From Gaetbulibacter sp. S0825 (GTDB lineage Bacteria > Bacteroidota > Bacteroidia > Flavobacteriales > Flavobacteriaceae), in the NCBI RefSeq assembly GCF_011777505.1, contig NZ_JAATJT010000002.1, forward strand, positions 496,001 to 560,000: 64,000 bases of DNA, in the 5' to 3' direction. A program made the translations under genes and the position numbers. Below, one piece after another: positions 24,747 through 34,212 of the stretch. The notes under the pieces are model-generated. The model had not been told where the DNA came from. It saw only the letters and a list, made by a program, of their open reading frames with translations, and made no database searches. The stretch's first letter is position 1, and every line of letters begins with the position of its first letter.

Positions 24747-25787
24747 ATGAAAAATTTAGCACTTTTTATTACATTATCACTCATTGTTTTTAGCTGTAAT
24801 AATTCAAAAGAAAAAGACGTCAAGAATTCTGAAAAAAGTAGTTACTTAGACTATTCCAAGCGTGATGACAAGCTTAGCGGTGGCGTAAAAATGATTCCAA
24901 TACAAACTGCTTCTGGTGAATTTAAGGTTTGGACCAAAAGAGTAGGGAATAACCCAACAATGAAAGTGTTATTGCTTCATGGAGGTCCTGGTGCTACCCA
25001 CGAATACTTTGAAGCTTTTGATTCGTATTTCCCAAATGCTGGAATTGAATACTATTATTACGACCAGTTGGAATCGGCGTACAGCGACCAACCAAACGAC
25101 AGTACATTATGGAGTGTTAATAGATATGTAGATGAAGTAGAACAAGTTCGCAAAGCTCTAGGTTTAAATAAAGATAATTTTTACTTATTAGGAAATTCTT
25201 GGGGAGGCATTTTATGTATGGAATATGCCTTAAAATATCAAGATAATTTAAAAGGATTGATTATTACCAATATGATGGCGTCTGTTCCTGAATATAATAA
25301 ATATGCCAATGAAGTTTTAGGGCCACAGTTGCCGCCAGAAGTTTTAAAAGAAGTTAAAGAATTAGAAGCCAAAGGAGAGTTTGATAACCCTAGATACAGT
25401 GAACTCTTATTTCAGCATTATTATACTGAGCATATTTTAAGAATGCCTCTTGATGAATGGCCAGACCCAGTAAATAGAGCGTTTGCTAAGATGAATCATG
25501 GCTTGTATATCACTATGCAAGGGCCAAGTGAATTTGGCATTGTTGGTGACGCAAAGTTAAAAGATTGGGATATTACTGCAGAATTACCAAAGATTACAGT
25601 ACCAACGTTAAGTATTGGTGGCGCTTACGACACCATGGATCCTAAACACATGGAATGGATTGCAACACAAGTACAAAACGGTCAATATTTGCATTGTCCA
25701 AATGGTAGTCATATGTCTATGTACGATGATGCAGAAACGTATTTTAAAGGCTTGATTAAGTTTATTAAGGAAGTGGATAAAAAATAA
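24747..25787 (+). CDS. Proline iminopeptidase-type S33 peptidase, lipoprotein
   Basis: This 346-residue alpha/beta hydrolase has a lipoprotein signal (LSLIVFSC, Cys at residue 17), unlike cytoplasmic proline iminopeptidases. The oxyanion-hole motif HGGPGATHEYF, the nucleophile LLGNSWGGILCMEYAL, the acid in GGAYDTMDPKH and the histidine in PNGSHMSMYD are all present. It should remove N-terminal proline from peptides at the envelope. It is followed after 10 bases by a beta-lactamase-fold hydrolase, and the two are probably co-transcribed. A tripeptidyl- or other aminopeptidase specificity is possible. Confidence 0.88.
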   Translation: MKNLALFITLSLIVFSCNNSKEKDVKNSEKSSYLDYSKRDDKLSGGVKMIPIQTASGEFKVWTKRVGNNPTMKVLLLHGGPGATHEYFEAFDSYFPNAGIEYYYYDQLESAYSDQPNDSTLWSVNRYVDEVEQVRKALGLNKDNFYLLGNSWGGILCMEYALKYQDNLKGLIITNMMASVPEYNKYANEVLGPQLPPEVLKEVKELEAKGEFDNPRYSELLFQHYYTEHILRMPLDEWPDPVNRAFAKMNHGLYITMQGPSEFGIVGDAKLKDWDITAELPKITVPTLSIGGAYDTMDPKHMEWIATQVQNGQYLHCPNGSHMSMYDDAETYFKGLIKFIKEVDKK

Positions 25788-25797
25788 AAAGCGAATT

Positions 25798-27462
25798 ATG
25801 AAAAACTATTTTTTAATAATATGTTGTCTCTTATCATTCACAGCACCTGGACAAGTAAAAGATAACGAGGCTATTGATAAAGTTTTTGCAGACTGGAATA
25901 AAATAGACGCTCCAGGAGCTGCTCTAGGAATTGTAAAAAACGGAAAACTTATCTATGCTAAGGGATATGGTATGGCAGATTTAGAGCATGATTTGCCAAT
26001 CACGCCTTCTTCTGTTTTTTATACAGGATCTGTTTCAAAACAATTTGTAACCTTTGCTATTCTATTACTTGAAGAAGAAGGTAAATTGAATTTAGATGAT
26101 GAAATTCAAGTCTTTTTACCAGACTTTCCAAAATATGAAGCTCCGTTAACGATTAGACATTTTATACACCATACCAGTGGTGTTAGAGATTATTTAACAT
26201 TGATGGCTTTAAAAGGAAGAAGTTATCTAGATAACATGGAAGTGGATGAGGTATACGAATTAATAAAGAGCCAAAAAGTTCTAAATTTTTCTCCTGGAGA
26301 TCAATACTTATACAGTAACTCCTGCTATTTTATGTTAGCAATGATTGTTGAAAAAGCAGCAGGTAAATCCATAAGAGATTTTGCTGAAGAAAAGATGTTT
26401 GGGCCGCTAGGGATGAAAAACACACTTTTTTATGATGATAATAGAGATCTTATAAAGAATAAAGTGTTTAGTTATGAAAAGAAAACAGAAGGAGAGGGTT
26501 TTAATAACCTAATAATGAGGTTTGATCTAGTTGGTTCTGGAGGTGTTTATTCCAGTATAGAAGATCTTTTGTTGTGGGATCAAAATTTTTATAATAATAT
26601 TCTAGGTAAAGGAGGTCAAGACATTATTACTAAAATGCATCAAGAAGGACTGCTTAATAATGGAAAGAGTAGTGGGTATGCTTTTGCGCTAAATAATGGA
26701 ACTTATAAAGGATTAAAAACTGTTAGTCACGGTGGTTCTTTAGCTGGGTATCGTGCGCAATTAATGCGTTTTCCAGATCAAAGTTTTTCTGTAATTATTT
26801 TGGCTAATAGAAATGATGCAAATCCAACTGTTATGAGTTACCAAGTTGCTGACATTCTTTTAAAAGATAACTTCAAAGAAAAGCCTGAAAAAGTTGTTAA
26901 GAAACCCGTTACGCCAACTTCAAATAGTAAAACAGAATTTGCCTTAAAGCAAATGACTGGTCTTTATGAAATACAACAAGGAGTTGATGCAGAAATTACT
27001 ATTAAAGACGGAAAGTTAAATGTTTTGCAAAAATGGAACAATTCGTCCTACCCTATAGTAAATACAAACGGAAATATATTCGAGATACCTAATAATGATA
27101 CAATACAATTTATTTTTTCAAATTTAAAGAATGATCAAACTCAAGTGCTTACAGTTGTTCAAAATGGTAATAAAACTACTTCTAAGCGGAAAGAAGAAGC
27201 TACTTTATTAAAAATCAATTTAAAAATATACTTGGGTAATTATTATAATGCAGAAATTAATGCTATTTACCAATTAGTATTGCATGATGGTGTTTTAAAA
27301 GTAAAAATACCAAATGAACAACCCGAAGAAATTGTACGAATTGATAATGATAAATTTTTATTTGATGGTGTTGTGTTTAGATTTATTAGAACAGATGGTA
27401 AGATAACTGGCCTTTTTGTTGATGCTGGCAGGGTTAAGAATTTAGAATTTATTAAGCAATAG
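25798..27462 (+). CDS. Beta-lactamase-fold serine hydrolase (class C / PBP4*-like)
   Basis: This 554-residue exported enzyme has a signal peptide (MKNYFLIICCLLSFTAPGQ). The catalytic SVSK (SxxK) lies in FYTGSVSKQFV, the Tyr motif is YSN in YLYSNSCYF, and the third motif is HGG in VSHGGSLAGYR. These define the serine beta-lactamase-like family whose members are mostly D-amino-acid peptidases or esterases, rarely true beta-lactamases. A C-terminal domain (about 385-554) of lipocalin-like strands resembles the DUF3471-type appendix. It lies 10 bases downstream of the S33 peptidase gene. Antibiotic resistance is not implied. Confidence 0.88.
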   Translation: MKNYFLIICCLLSFTAPGQVKDNEAIDKVFADWNKIDAPGAALGIVKNGKLIYAKGYGMADLEHDLPITPSSVFYTGSVSKQFVTFAILLLEEEGKLNLDDEIQVFLPDFPKYEAPLTIRHFIHHTSGVRDYLTLMALKGRSYLDNMEVDEVYELIKSQKVLNFSPGDQYLYSNSCYFMLAMIVEKAAGKSIRDFAEEKMFGPLGMKNTLFYDDNRDLIKNKVFSYEKKTEGEGFNNLIMRFDLVGSGGVYSSIEDLLLWDQNFYNNILGKGGQDIITKMHQEGLLNNGKSSGYAFALNNGTYKGLKTVSHGGSLAGYRAQLMRFPDQSFSVIILANRNDANPTVMSYQVADILLKDNFKEKPEKVVKKPVTPTSNSKTEFALKQMTGLYEIQQGVDAEITIKDGKLNVLQKWNNSSYPIVNTNGNIFEIPNNDTIQFIFSNLKNDQTQVLTVVQNGNKTTSKRKEEATLLKINLKIYLGNYYNAEINAIYQLVLHDGVLKVKIPNEQPEEIVRIDNDKFLFDGVVFRFIRTDGKITGLFVDAGRVKNLEFIKQ

Positions 27463-27537
27463 AAAACCCCAAAAGTCATTGGGAAATAACTAATGAGGTT
27501 TCTAAATAACCAATTTTAGTAGGTTACGAACAATAGG

Positions 27538-28248
27538 TTAATACTTGCGTCTTTTTTTAACGCCTTTCTTTTTCTTTTTTAAGGTTTTATCATTCTTTCT
27601 GTAATAGTAGTAATCGTCATCGCGACCATCCCATCTATCATCATATCTATCATCATCATACCAATCGTTGTCTTTATGGAAATGATCGGTTGTGCAACCT
27701 GTCATTCCACAAAAGCCACAACCTTGGTTGCTTCTATTAACTTTTCCTCGTACGTCAATCATATCACCCCAACGGTTGTATTGTATATGCAAACCACCAA
27801 CTTGTTTAAGTTGACCAAAACGATATTGCATATATACTGAACCTATACGTTTTACACGTCCTTGATAATCATAGTTAATAAACACATTACCAATTCTACG
27901 TACACGTCCTAATCGGTCATGGGTAATAATAACACCACGTGGACGGTTGTAGTTAATTCTTACTCCTGGTGCTCCAAAAGTGGCATTAATGCTACCACGC
28001 TTAGTTCTCGATTTTCGGTAATATGAATCACCAAAATGTCCATAATTGACATCGGTATTAAAATCGAATTCACCATTTGGAAAGATTAAGAATTCCACAC
28101 CACGCTCCACAAACAAAATAGGTTGCGTAAAACGATAGCGTTTCGTAATTCTTAAATCTTTACTGTCTAATTCAGAAACTTGTTCTGATGCTGTTGCAAA
28201 TGTTACTCCAAGTAACATAGTTGCTAATACTAAAGTAATTTTTCTCAT
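27538..28248 (-). CDS. Exported beta-repeat protein with acidic/His and Lys-rich tail (paralogue of 22301-23569)
   Basis: This 236-residue protein has a signal peptide (MRKITLVLATMLLGVTFATA). Residues 47-64 read FVERGVEFLIFPNGEFDF. Four repeats follow at about 106-170: VIITHDRLGRVRRIGNVF, INYDYQGRVKRIGSVY, MQYRFGQLKQVGGLH and IQYNRWGDMIDVRGKV. Then comes a cysteine cluster CGFCGMTGC (177-185), an Asp/Tyr/His-rich acidic segment (about 187-216) and a Lys-rich end KKKKKGVKKRRKY. The N-terminal two-thirds matches its paralogue; the tail is unrelated. A TGGCACG -24 element lies at 28326-28332. The cysteines and His/Asp suggest metal or redox chemistry, which is inference. Function unknown. Confidence 0.78.
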   Translation of the reverse strand: MRKITLVLATMLLGVTFATASEQVSELDSKDLRITKRYRFTQPILFVERGVEFLIFPNGEFDFNTDVNYGHFGDSYYRKSRTKRGSINATFGAPGVRINYNRPRGVIITHDRLGRVRRIGNVFINYDYQGRVKRIGSVYMQYRFGQLKQVGGLHIQYNRWGDMIDVRGKVNRSNQGCGFCGMTGCTTDHFHKDNDWYDDDRYDDRWDGRDDDYYYYRKNDKTLKKKKKGVKKRRKY

Positions 28249-28316
28249 AGTAAAAGTATTTAAGATTAATGCCTACTCATTTAGCTTTTCGGCTTACGCT
28301 ATTTGTTAAGGTAGTT

Positions 28317-28332
28317 TTCATTTATCGTGCCA
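28317..28332 (-). promoter_or_regulatory. Sigma-54 (RpoN)-like promoter for the 27538-28248 gene
   Basis: The minus strand reads TGGCACGATAAATGAA: a perfect -24 TGGCACG and a weaker -12 (ATGAA for TTGCW) at correct spacing. The leader to the ATG at 28248 is about 60 bases. It shares TTTTGGCACGAT exactly with the site at 23650-23665. Confidence 0.6.
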
Positions 28333-28468
28333 AAATTGTAAGTATCTGAAATACAACAGTTAACATGATTTTGTAACAAGTTGTTGGTATTACTCGTCAT
28401 TATAATGAAGAAGTAATCTTCTTTTTATTAAATTTATATCGCACTATAAAATCGTTAACCAACCATCG

Positions 28469-29596
28469 ATGGCAAAAAATTCCGAAATAACCAATTCTTC
28501 AGAAAATGACGAGAACGTAGATTTTGCATTAGAGCAAAACATAACGACGTGTCAAAACTGTGAAAAGGAGCATAATATCGAGTTTGATTTTTGCCCTCAT
28601 TGCGGACAACAAACCAATGATGAGCTAACGGTTGGCGTATTGTTTTATAATACCATTGCCAATTATTTCTCGTTCGATGCACGATTTTTTAGAAGCTTTA
28701 TTCCTTTAGTATTTAAGCCAGGGATTTTAGCAAAACGTTTTGTAAGTGGTAAACGTTTAATGTATTTGCATCCAGCACAAATGTATTTGTTTATTTCTGT
28801 TGTGTTTTTCTTCATGTTTTCGTTTACAATTCGAGAGTATAATGCCAATTTTGATAAAGTTTTGAGGAAAGGTTTTGAAGTTGAGCAATCTAAGGACTCT
28901 ATTAACCTAAGACCTTTAGATTCTGCTGCTATTGCTAAGATTGCTAAGCCATTGCAGAACGAAAACTTAATGTCAGGACTTTCTGAAGAGGAAAAAGAAG
29001 CTATGGATTCTATATTGACAGCTGCTTCTAATCCAGCTAATGTTAAGAATAACTTCAATTTTGGGTATGATACAAAAAAATTAGACTCCTTAATAGCTAT
29101 TAATGCACCTGAAAAGGAGCAATTGCAGGCTGTAGGTATGAAAGAAGATGCAGGATTTTTTAAAAAGCAGTTTTTTAGGCAGTTAATTAAGTTTCATAAA
29201 AATAGAGGAGGAGGTATTGTGCAAGCAATTTTTGATAGTGTGCCTATTTCGTTATTTATTCTCTTACCAATATTTGCACTGTTGCTTAAAATATTTTATT
29301 GGCGCCGAGGACGATTTGCACATCATTTAGTATTTAGTTTCTATTATTTCTCCTTTTTGTTTACTGTGATGTGTATTATAATTGGCATAAATTATATTGT
29401 GGAAATCCCAGATTGGATAGATTTTCTGGTGCTTCTCTCAACATTTTTCTACTTAGTTTTTGCAGTACGAAATTATTATGAACAAGGCTTTTTTATTAGT
29501 TTGATAAAATCATCAATGCTCACATTTATGTATATGATGGTTGTAGTTCCTATGGCAATTGCAATTATGCTTGTATTGTCATTTTTACTTTATTAA
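28469..29596 (+). CDS. DUF3667 domain-containing zinc-ribbon membrane protein
   Basis: This 375-residue protein has an N-terminal zinc ribbon (CQNC, then CPHCGQQ at about residues 28-48), the DUF3667 signature. It continues into about four to five membrane segments in two groups (about 95-115 and 255-375) separated by a helical charged region. HLVFSFYYFSFLF and a preceding RRGRFAHH are typical of the family. It lies in the inner membrane with the ribbon in the cytoplasm. Function is unknown. Its stop overlaps the end of the converging 29593-30282 gene by 4 bases. Confidence 0.85.
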   Translation: MAKNSEITNSSENDENVDFALEQNITTCQNCEKEHNIEFDFCPHCGQQTNDELTVGVLFYNTIANYFSFDARFFRSFIPLVFKPGILAKRFVSGKRLMYLHPAQMYLFISVVFFFMFSFTIREYNANFDKVLRKGFEVEQSKDSINLRPLDSAAIAKIAKPLQNENLMSGLSEEEKEAMDSILTAASNPANVKNNFNFGYDTKKLDSLIAINAPEKEQLQAVGMKEDAGFFKKQFFRQLIKFHKNRGGGIVQAIFDSVPISLFILLPIFALLLKIFYWRRGRFAHHLVFSFYYFSFLFTVMCIIIGINYIVEIPDWIDFLVLLSTFFYLVFAVRNYYEQGFFISLIKSSMLTFMYMMVVVPMAIAIMLVLSFLLY

Positions 29597-30282
29597 TTAC
29601 TGAATTTAGTCAATTCACTATAACCCATGAGTTTGCCTTTTTTATTATAGGATTCAGAGCGAACCATACCAACATTTTCTGAATACCATTCTTTAGAAGA
29701 CGCAGTTACTTTTATCATCATTTTTGTATAAATGGTTTGTGATAATACAAGGCAATCAAATGTTCCAGCAGGTGTCGTTAGTTCTTCTCTTTTTTGTACT
29801 TTTCTATCGGTAATTTCAATATTCATGTTTACAGCCATAATTCCTGTATCTACACTTATACCAAGAGTTGCATCATCTAAGGTTGTTCCAGCTGGAGCAT
29901 CCATATCTGGAATTTCAAATTTCGATGCATCTACTTGAACGTCCATGTCTTCATATGCTTGTAATTGATTGCCATCCATTTTAAAAGCCATACCAAAATC
30001 GAATTTACCATCCTTACAAACGGCTTCAAACTCATTAGTGTATGCTTCTTTTCCTTTTTTGTCAACTGAAACGGCTCTAATCTTAAAGGTTACATCATTG
30101 CCAGTGACTACTTTATCTAACAATTCATAATTTGTTACACCTTGAACTTTCCCCTTGGCATTGTAATTTGTTATCTCCCAAGTAGCGCCTTTATTTGTTG
30201 GTACATAAGGTCTGCAATCGGGTTGAGCGTAAGTGGTTCCTACAATTGCCAAAAGCAAAAGGATGGTTTTAATAACTTTCAT
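29593..30282 (-). CDS. Exported beta-rich protein, DUF3108/TapB-like
   Basis: This 229-residue protein has a signal peptide (MKVIKTILLLLAIVGTTYAQ). A predicted beta-barrel-like body includes YVPTNKGATWEITNYNAKGK near the start and the late motif TPAGTFDCLVLSQTIYTK, then YSENVGMVRSESYNKKGKL. The pattern 'P-A-G-T-F ... W-Y-S-x-x-V-G-x-V-R' is characteristic of DUF3108/TapB-type periplasmic proteins. The 49306-49899 lipoprotein carries a similar VEAGTF motif and may be a distant relative. A near-consensus -7 (TATCTTTA on the minus strand) lies at 30328-30335. Function is unknown. Confidence 0.75.
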   Translation of the reverse strand: MKVIKTILLLLAIVGTTYAQPDCRPYVPTNKGATWEITNYNAKGKVQGVTNYELLDKVVTGNDVTFKIRAVSVDKKGKEAYTNEFEAVCKDGKFDFGMAFKMDGNQLQAYEDMDVQVDASKFEIPDMDAPAGTTLDDATLGISVDTGIMAVNMNIEITDRKVQKREELTTPAGTFDCLVLSQTIYTKMMIKVTASSKEWYSENVGMVRSESYNKKGKLMGYSELTKFSN

Positions 30283-30358
30283 TTTAAGTGATTTATTGGT
30301 TTATAAATACTAGGGAGAATTGTTGCTTAAAGATAGCAATAATTATAGAATTAAAACT

Positions 30359-33151
30359 CTAAAGCTTGTCTTTTAAGTATTTACCAGTAAACGATGCTTT
30401 GCTTTTTGCTACTTCTTCTGGAGTTCCCGAAGCTAATAGTTGCCCACCATTCTCGCCTCCTTCTGGACCTAAATCGATAATATAATCTGCACATTTAATG
30501 AGTTCTACATTATGTTCTACTACAATAATGGAATGCCCTTTTTCAATAAGAGCATTAAACGACTTTAGCAGTTTTTTAATATCATGAAAATGCAATCCAG
30601 TAGTAGGTTCATCAAAAATGAATAAAGCAGTTTCTTTAGTATTTCCTTTACCAAGGAAAGTTGCTAGTTTAATACGTTGCGCCTCACCACCAGACAATGT
30701 CGATGAACTTTGACCAAGTGTCACATAGCCTAAACCAACATCTTGTAAGGGTTGTAGCTTATTCTTTATTTTAGTTTGAGCGGTTTCCTCAAAAAATGAA
30801 ATGGCATCATCAATGGTCATGTTTAAAATATCATCAATGGTTTTGCCTTCGAAAGCGACTTCTAGTACTTCCTTTTTAAAGCGTTTGCCTTTACAAGTTT
30901 CACACTCCAAATGCACATCTGCCATAAATTGCATTTCAATGGTTACTTCACCCTCGCCTTTACAGGTTTCACAGCGACCACCATCGACATTAAAACTAAA
31001 ATGTTTTGCTTGATAGCCTCTAATAGTACTTAATTTTTGTTTTGAGTACAAAGCTCTTATGTCATCGTAAGCTTTGATATAAGTTACAGGGTTTGAGCGC
31101 GATGAACGACCAATTGGATTTTGGTCTACAAATTCAATATGTTTTACATTGCTGAAATTACCAGAAATAGAAGTAAACTCTCCAGGTTTATCACCATAAC
31201 TCCCAATTTCTTTGATAAGCGCAGGATGCAGTATTTTTTTAACTAAAGTACTTTTTCCACTTCCTGAAACACCCGTAATTACTGTTAGCATTCCTAAAGG
31301 AAAGGTTACATCAATATTTTTTAGATTATGTTCTCTGGCACCTTTTATATCTACAAAATATTTTGAAGTTCTTCGTTCTTTTGGGGTTTCAATTTCAAAT
31401 GTGCCATTTAAGTATTTGGCTGTTAAAGAATCGGAATTCAATATATCATTGTAACTTCCAGTAGCAACAACTTCGCCACCAAAGGTTCCGGCTTCTGGTC
31501 CAATATCAATAATTTCATCAGCTGCAGCCATAATATCTTCATCATGCTCTACAACAATCACAGTATTTCCAAGGTCACGTAAAGACTTTAATACGGTTAT
31601 TAAACGTTCTGTATCACGTGGATGCAAGCCAATACTTGGTTCGTCTAAAATGTACATAGAACCCACTAAACTACTACCAAGCGATGTCGCTAAGTTGATA
31701 CGCTGGCTTTCACCACCAGACAAGGTGTTGGATTTTCTGTTAAGCGTTAAATAATTTAATCCAACATTAGTTAAGAAAGATAATCTATTGGATATTTCTT
31801 TTAATAAGCGTTTAGCAATTTGAGTGTCGTAATCGTTTAGCTCTAATTGCTGAAAAAATGTGACTAACTTATTTAAAGGCATTTCTACCAAATCGGTAAT
31901 GGTTGCATTACTAATTTTCACATAGTTAGCTTCTGGACGTAATCGCTTACCATTACATACGTTACATTTTGTTTTGCCTCTATATCGAGATAACATGACA
32001 CGGTTCTGGATTTTATAGGCTTTAGATTCTAGTTCTTCAAAGAAACTGTTAAGTCCTTCAAAATACTCGTTCCCTGTCCAAATAAGTTGTTTTTGCTCAA
32101 GGGTCAATTCAAAATACGGCTTATGGATTGGAAAATCGAACTTATGAGAATTATTTACTAATTGGTCTCGGTACCAACTCATACTTTCACCTCTCCAAGC
32201 AAAAATGGCGTTTTCGTAAATAGACAACCCTGTATTTGGAACAACTAAATGTCCGTCAATACCAATAACATCACCATATCCCTCACATTTTGGGCAAGCG
32301 CCATAAGGATTATTAAAACTAAATAAATGAATATTTGGCTCTAAAAAACTAATACCATCCAATTCAAACTTATTACTAAAGTGCTGCTGCGTATTATCTT
32401 TTAAAGACTCAATATAACATTGCCCTTTTCCTTCAAAGAATGCTGTTTGAATAGCATCAGCTAAACGATTAAAGAAATCTTCATCGTGTTTTGTAATAAC
32501 ACGGTCTATAACCAAAAACACAACGTCTTTGCTATTTGGTTTTTGAATATACTCATCAATTCTAATGACAGTATCGTTAACTTTAACTCTCGCATATCCT
32601 TGTTGGTATAAAACTTTAAGCTTATCGCTCATAGTTCTTCCTTCTTCTAAATGAATAGGAGCGAGGAGTAATAATTTTTCACCTTCATCAAATGATTTTA
32701 TATGATTGATAACATCAGAAACGGTATCTTTTTTGACTTCATCTCCAGATTTTGGTGAGTAGGTTTTACCAATTCTGGCAAACAACAATTTTAAATAATC
32801 GTAAATCTCGGTAGTAGTACCTACAGTTGATCGCGGATTTGTTGAATTGACTTTTTGCTCAATGGCAATAGCAGGAGCAATACCTTTTATGAAATCTACC
32901 TTGGGTTTATTAAGTCTTCCTAAAAATTGACGTGCGTAGCTCGACAAGCTTTCAACATAACGCCGTTGTCCTTCAGCATACAACGTGTCGAATGCTAAAC
33001 TAGATTTTCCAGATCCCGAAAGTCCAGTAATAACAACTAGTTTATTTCTTGGGATAACAACATCAATGTTTTTTAGGTTATGCAGTTTTGCACCTTTAAT
33101 AATGATGTTTTTCTTAGGATCTACGTTTATAATGCTAGTATTTATCGACAT
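30359..33151 (-). CDS. uvrA: UvrA, excinuclease ABC subunit A
   Basis: UvrA finds bulky DNA damage and loads UvrB for nucleotide excision repair. This copy has 930 residues with both ABC modules: Walker [15 protein letters not shown] and [15 protein letters not shown], with signatures [13 protein letters not shown] and [13 protein letters not shown]. Three zinc-binding regions are present: [17 protein letters not shown], and the C-terminal [16 protein letters not shown] with its partner CETCKGKRF. The start at 33151 is chosen because the -7 element at 33170-33177 lies inside the longer frame that would start at 33181. It is divergent from the ECF sigma factor gene. Confidence 0.97.
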   Translation of the reverse strand: MSINTSIINVDPKKNIIIKGAKLHNLKNIDVVIPRNKLVVITGLSGSGKSSLAFDTLYAEGQRRYVESLSSYARQFLGRLNKPKVDFIKGIAPAIAIEQKVNSTNPRSTVGTTTEIYDYLKLLFARIGKTYSPKSGDEVKKDTVSDVINHIKSFDEGEKLLLLAPIHLEEGRTMSDKLKVLYQQGYARVKVNDTVIRIDEYIQKPNSKDVVFLVIDRVITKHDEDFFNRLADAIQTAFFEGKGQCYIESLKDNTQQHFSNKFELDGISFLEPNIHLFSFNNPYGACPKCEGYGDVIGIDGHLVVPNTGLSIYENAIFAWRGESMSWYRDQLVNNSHKFDFPIHKPYFELTLEQKQLIWTGNEYFEGLNSFFEELESKAYKIQNRVMLSRYRGKTKCNVCNGKRLRPEANYVKISNATITDLVEMPLNKLVTFFQQLELNDYDTQIAKRLLKEISNRLSFLTNVGLNYLTLNRKSNTLSGGESQRINLATSLGSSLVGSMYILDEPSIGLHPRDTERLITVLKSLRDLGNTVIVVEHDEDIMAAADEIIDIGPEAGTFGGEVVATGSYNDILNSDSLTAKYLNGTFEIETPKERRTSKYFVDIKGAREHNLKNIDVTFPLGMLTVITGVSGSGKSTLVKKILHPALIKEIGSYGDKPGEFTSISGNFSNVKHIEFVDQNPIGRSSRSNPVTYIKAYDDIRALYSKQKLSTIRGYQAKHFSFNVDGGRCETCKGEGEVTIEMQFMADVHLECETCKGKRFKKEVLEVAFEGKTIDDILNMTIDDAISFFEETAQTKIKNKLQPLQDVGLGYVTLGQSSSTLSGGEAQRIKLATFLGKGNTKETALFIFDEPTTGLHFHDIKKLLKSFNALIEKGHSIIVVEHNVELIKCADYIIDLGPEGGENGGQLLASGTPEEVAKSKASFTGKYLKDKL

Positions 33152-33169
33152 TTTTAAGGAATAATTTTG

Positions 33170-33177
33170 CAAAGATA
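33170..33177 (-). promoter_or_regulatory. -7 element for uvrA
   Basis: The minus strand reads TATCTTTG (TAnnTTTG), 18 bases upstream of the ATG at 33151. No SOS-box-like palindrome was seen next to it. Confidence 0.7.
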
Positions 33178-33242
33178 CCACTTCTATCTTAGCTTTTAAA
33201 ATGGATGTTTCATCGAATATTTAAGAAAAAAAAGAGTTTTTT

Positions 33243-33274
33243 TTGTTTTTTAGGAACGATTGTTGTTATATTTG
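33243..33274 (+). promoter_or_regulatory. Housekeeping promoter for the ECF sigma factor gene
   Basis: TTG (33243-33245), 21-base spacer, TATATTTG (33267-33274). The leader to the ATG at 33378 is about 97 bases, long for this window. Confidence 0.75.
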
Positions 33275-33377
33275 GAACATATTAATCAGCAAATTAAACT
33301 ATTAGCTTATAGCATAACATTACTTTTTAAATTCTAAACCCCTAACAAAGAAGATTGCTTCTTTGCGAATTAAAGTA

Positions 33378-33968
33378 ATGACTATGAAAAAAGAACTTAT
33401 CACAGATGCTGAGTTAGTAAGTAACTACATTAAAGGCGACGAGAGCGCTTTATCAGTTTTAATTACCAGACACAAACAAAAAATTTACAGTTTTATCTAT
33501 TCTAAGGTTTACGATCGTGACGTTACCGAAGATGTCTTTCAAGACACCTTTATTAAGGTTATTAGAACGCTAAAGCTTGGAAAATACAATGAAGAAGGAA
33601 AATTTCTTCCTTGGGTAATGCGTATTGCTCATAATTTGGTGATTGATCATTTTAGAAAAAATAGCAGAATGCCAAAATTTGATAACAATCAAGAATTTAA
33701 TATTTTTTCGGTAATAAGTGATTCGTCTTTAAATGCAGAAAAAACAATTATAAAAGAACAAGTACAAGAAGACGTTAGACGTTTAATTGAAGAACTTCCT
33801 GAAGACCAAAAACAAGTATTGGTTATGCGTATGTATAATGATATGAGTTTTAAGGAAATATCTGAAAACACAGGAGTTAGCATTAATACTGCATTAGGTA
33901 GAATGCGTTACGCACTTATTAATTTAAGAAAGGTTATAGATAAACATAATATAGTTTTGACAAATTAA
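33378..33968 (+). CDS. ECF-type RNA polymerase sigma factor (sigma-70 family)
   Basis: This is a 196-residue group 4 sigma factor. Region 2 includes VYDRDVTEDVFQDTFIKVIR and FLPWVMRIAHNLVIDHFRKN. Region 4 includes ELPEDQKQVLVMRMYNDMSF and the helix-turn-helix SFKEISENTGVSINTALGRM. No signal-sensing extension or anti-sigma gene is adjacent, so its activity is not controlled by a neighbouring FecR-like partner. The start may be ATG 33378 or 33384; the frame upstream lacks family similarity. A 47-codon gene follows 57 bases later on the same strand. The regulon cannot be told from the window. Confidence 0.92.
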   Translation: MTMKKELITDAELVSNYIKGDESALSVLITRHKQKIYSFIYSKVYDRDVTEDVFQDTFIKVIRTLKLGKYNEEGKFLPWVMRIAHNLVIDHFRKNSRMPKFDNNQEFNIFSVISDSSLNAEKTIIKEQVQEDVRRLIEELPEDQKQVLVMRMYNDMSFKEISENTGVSINTALGRMRYALINLRKVIDKHNIVLTN

Positions 33969-34025
33969 TGCAATAAATAAAGTTATGCCACGTTACTCTA
34001 TTATATTAACAACTAATTTAGTCAG

Positions 34026-34169
34026 ATGGCAAAACTTTACATTGAAGATTCAAAACATTTTGAAACGTTAAAACCGAAGGAAGAGACGGTTAATTTTCTT
34101 CTGAATTATTCTCAGGCTTTAAGTGTTATCAGTCATAATAAATTAAAGTTTGAAGCGCTTTTAAACTAA
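34026..34169 (+). CDS. 47-residue conserved-looking small protein downstream of the ECF sigma factor
   Basis: The frame ATG 34026 to TAA 34169 encodes 47 residues: MAKLYIEDSKHFETLKPKEE, then a helical stretch TVNFLLNYSQALSVISHNKL, ending KFEALLN. It is soluble, mixed charged, with a plausible amphipathic C-terminal half. It lies between the sigma factor stop and a strong terminator in the same orientation, so it would share the sigma factor transcript. I recall similar short proteins in flavobacteria, but with no assigned function. A regulatory link to the sigma factor is only suggested by position. Confidence 0.7.
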   Translation: MAKLYIEDSKHFETLKPKEETVNFLLNYSQALSVISHNKLKFEALLN

Positions 34170-34180
34170 ACTTTGGCGAA

Positions 34181-34212
34181 AAAAAGCCCTAATTTAATTA
34201 TTAGGGCTTTTT
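34181..34212. terminator. Bidirectional intrinsic terminator
   Basis: AAAAAGCCCTAA (34181-34192), 8-base middle, TTAGGGCTTTTT (34201-34212). It ends the sigma factor unit from the left and nth from the right; the nth stop codon (34201-34203) is inside the stem. Confidence 0.9.

Noticed and set aside
25798-27462. Antibiotic-resistance beta-lactamase
   Set aside because: The SxxK, YxN and HGG motifs define the wider serine hydrolase family. The length, the C-terminal domain and the operon with an S33 peptidase favour a peptidase or esterase.
24747-27462. A T9SS-linked gene set with the 23824 cargo protein
   Set aside because: Neither of the two following hydrolases carries a sorting domain; one is a lipoprotein and the other has a plain signal peptide.
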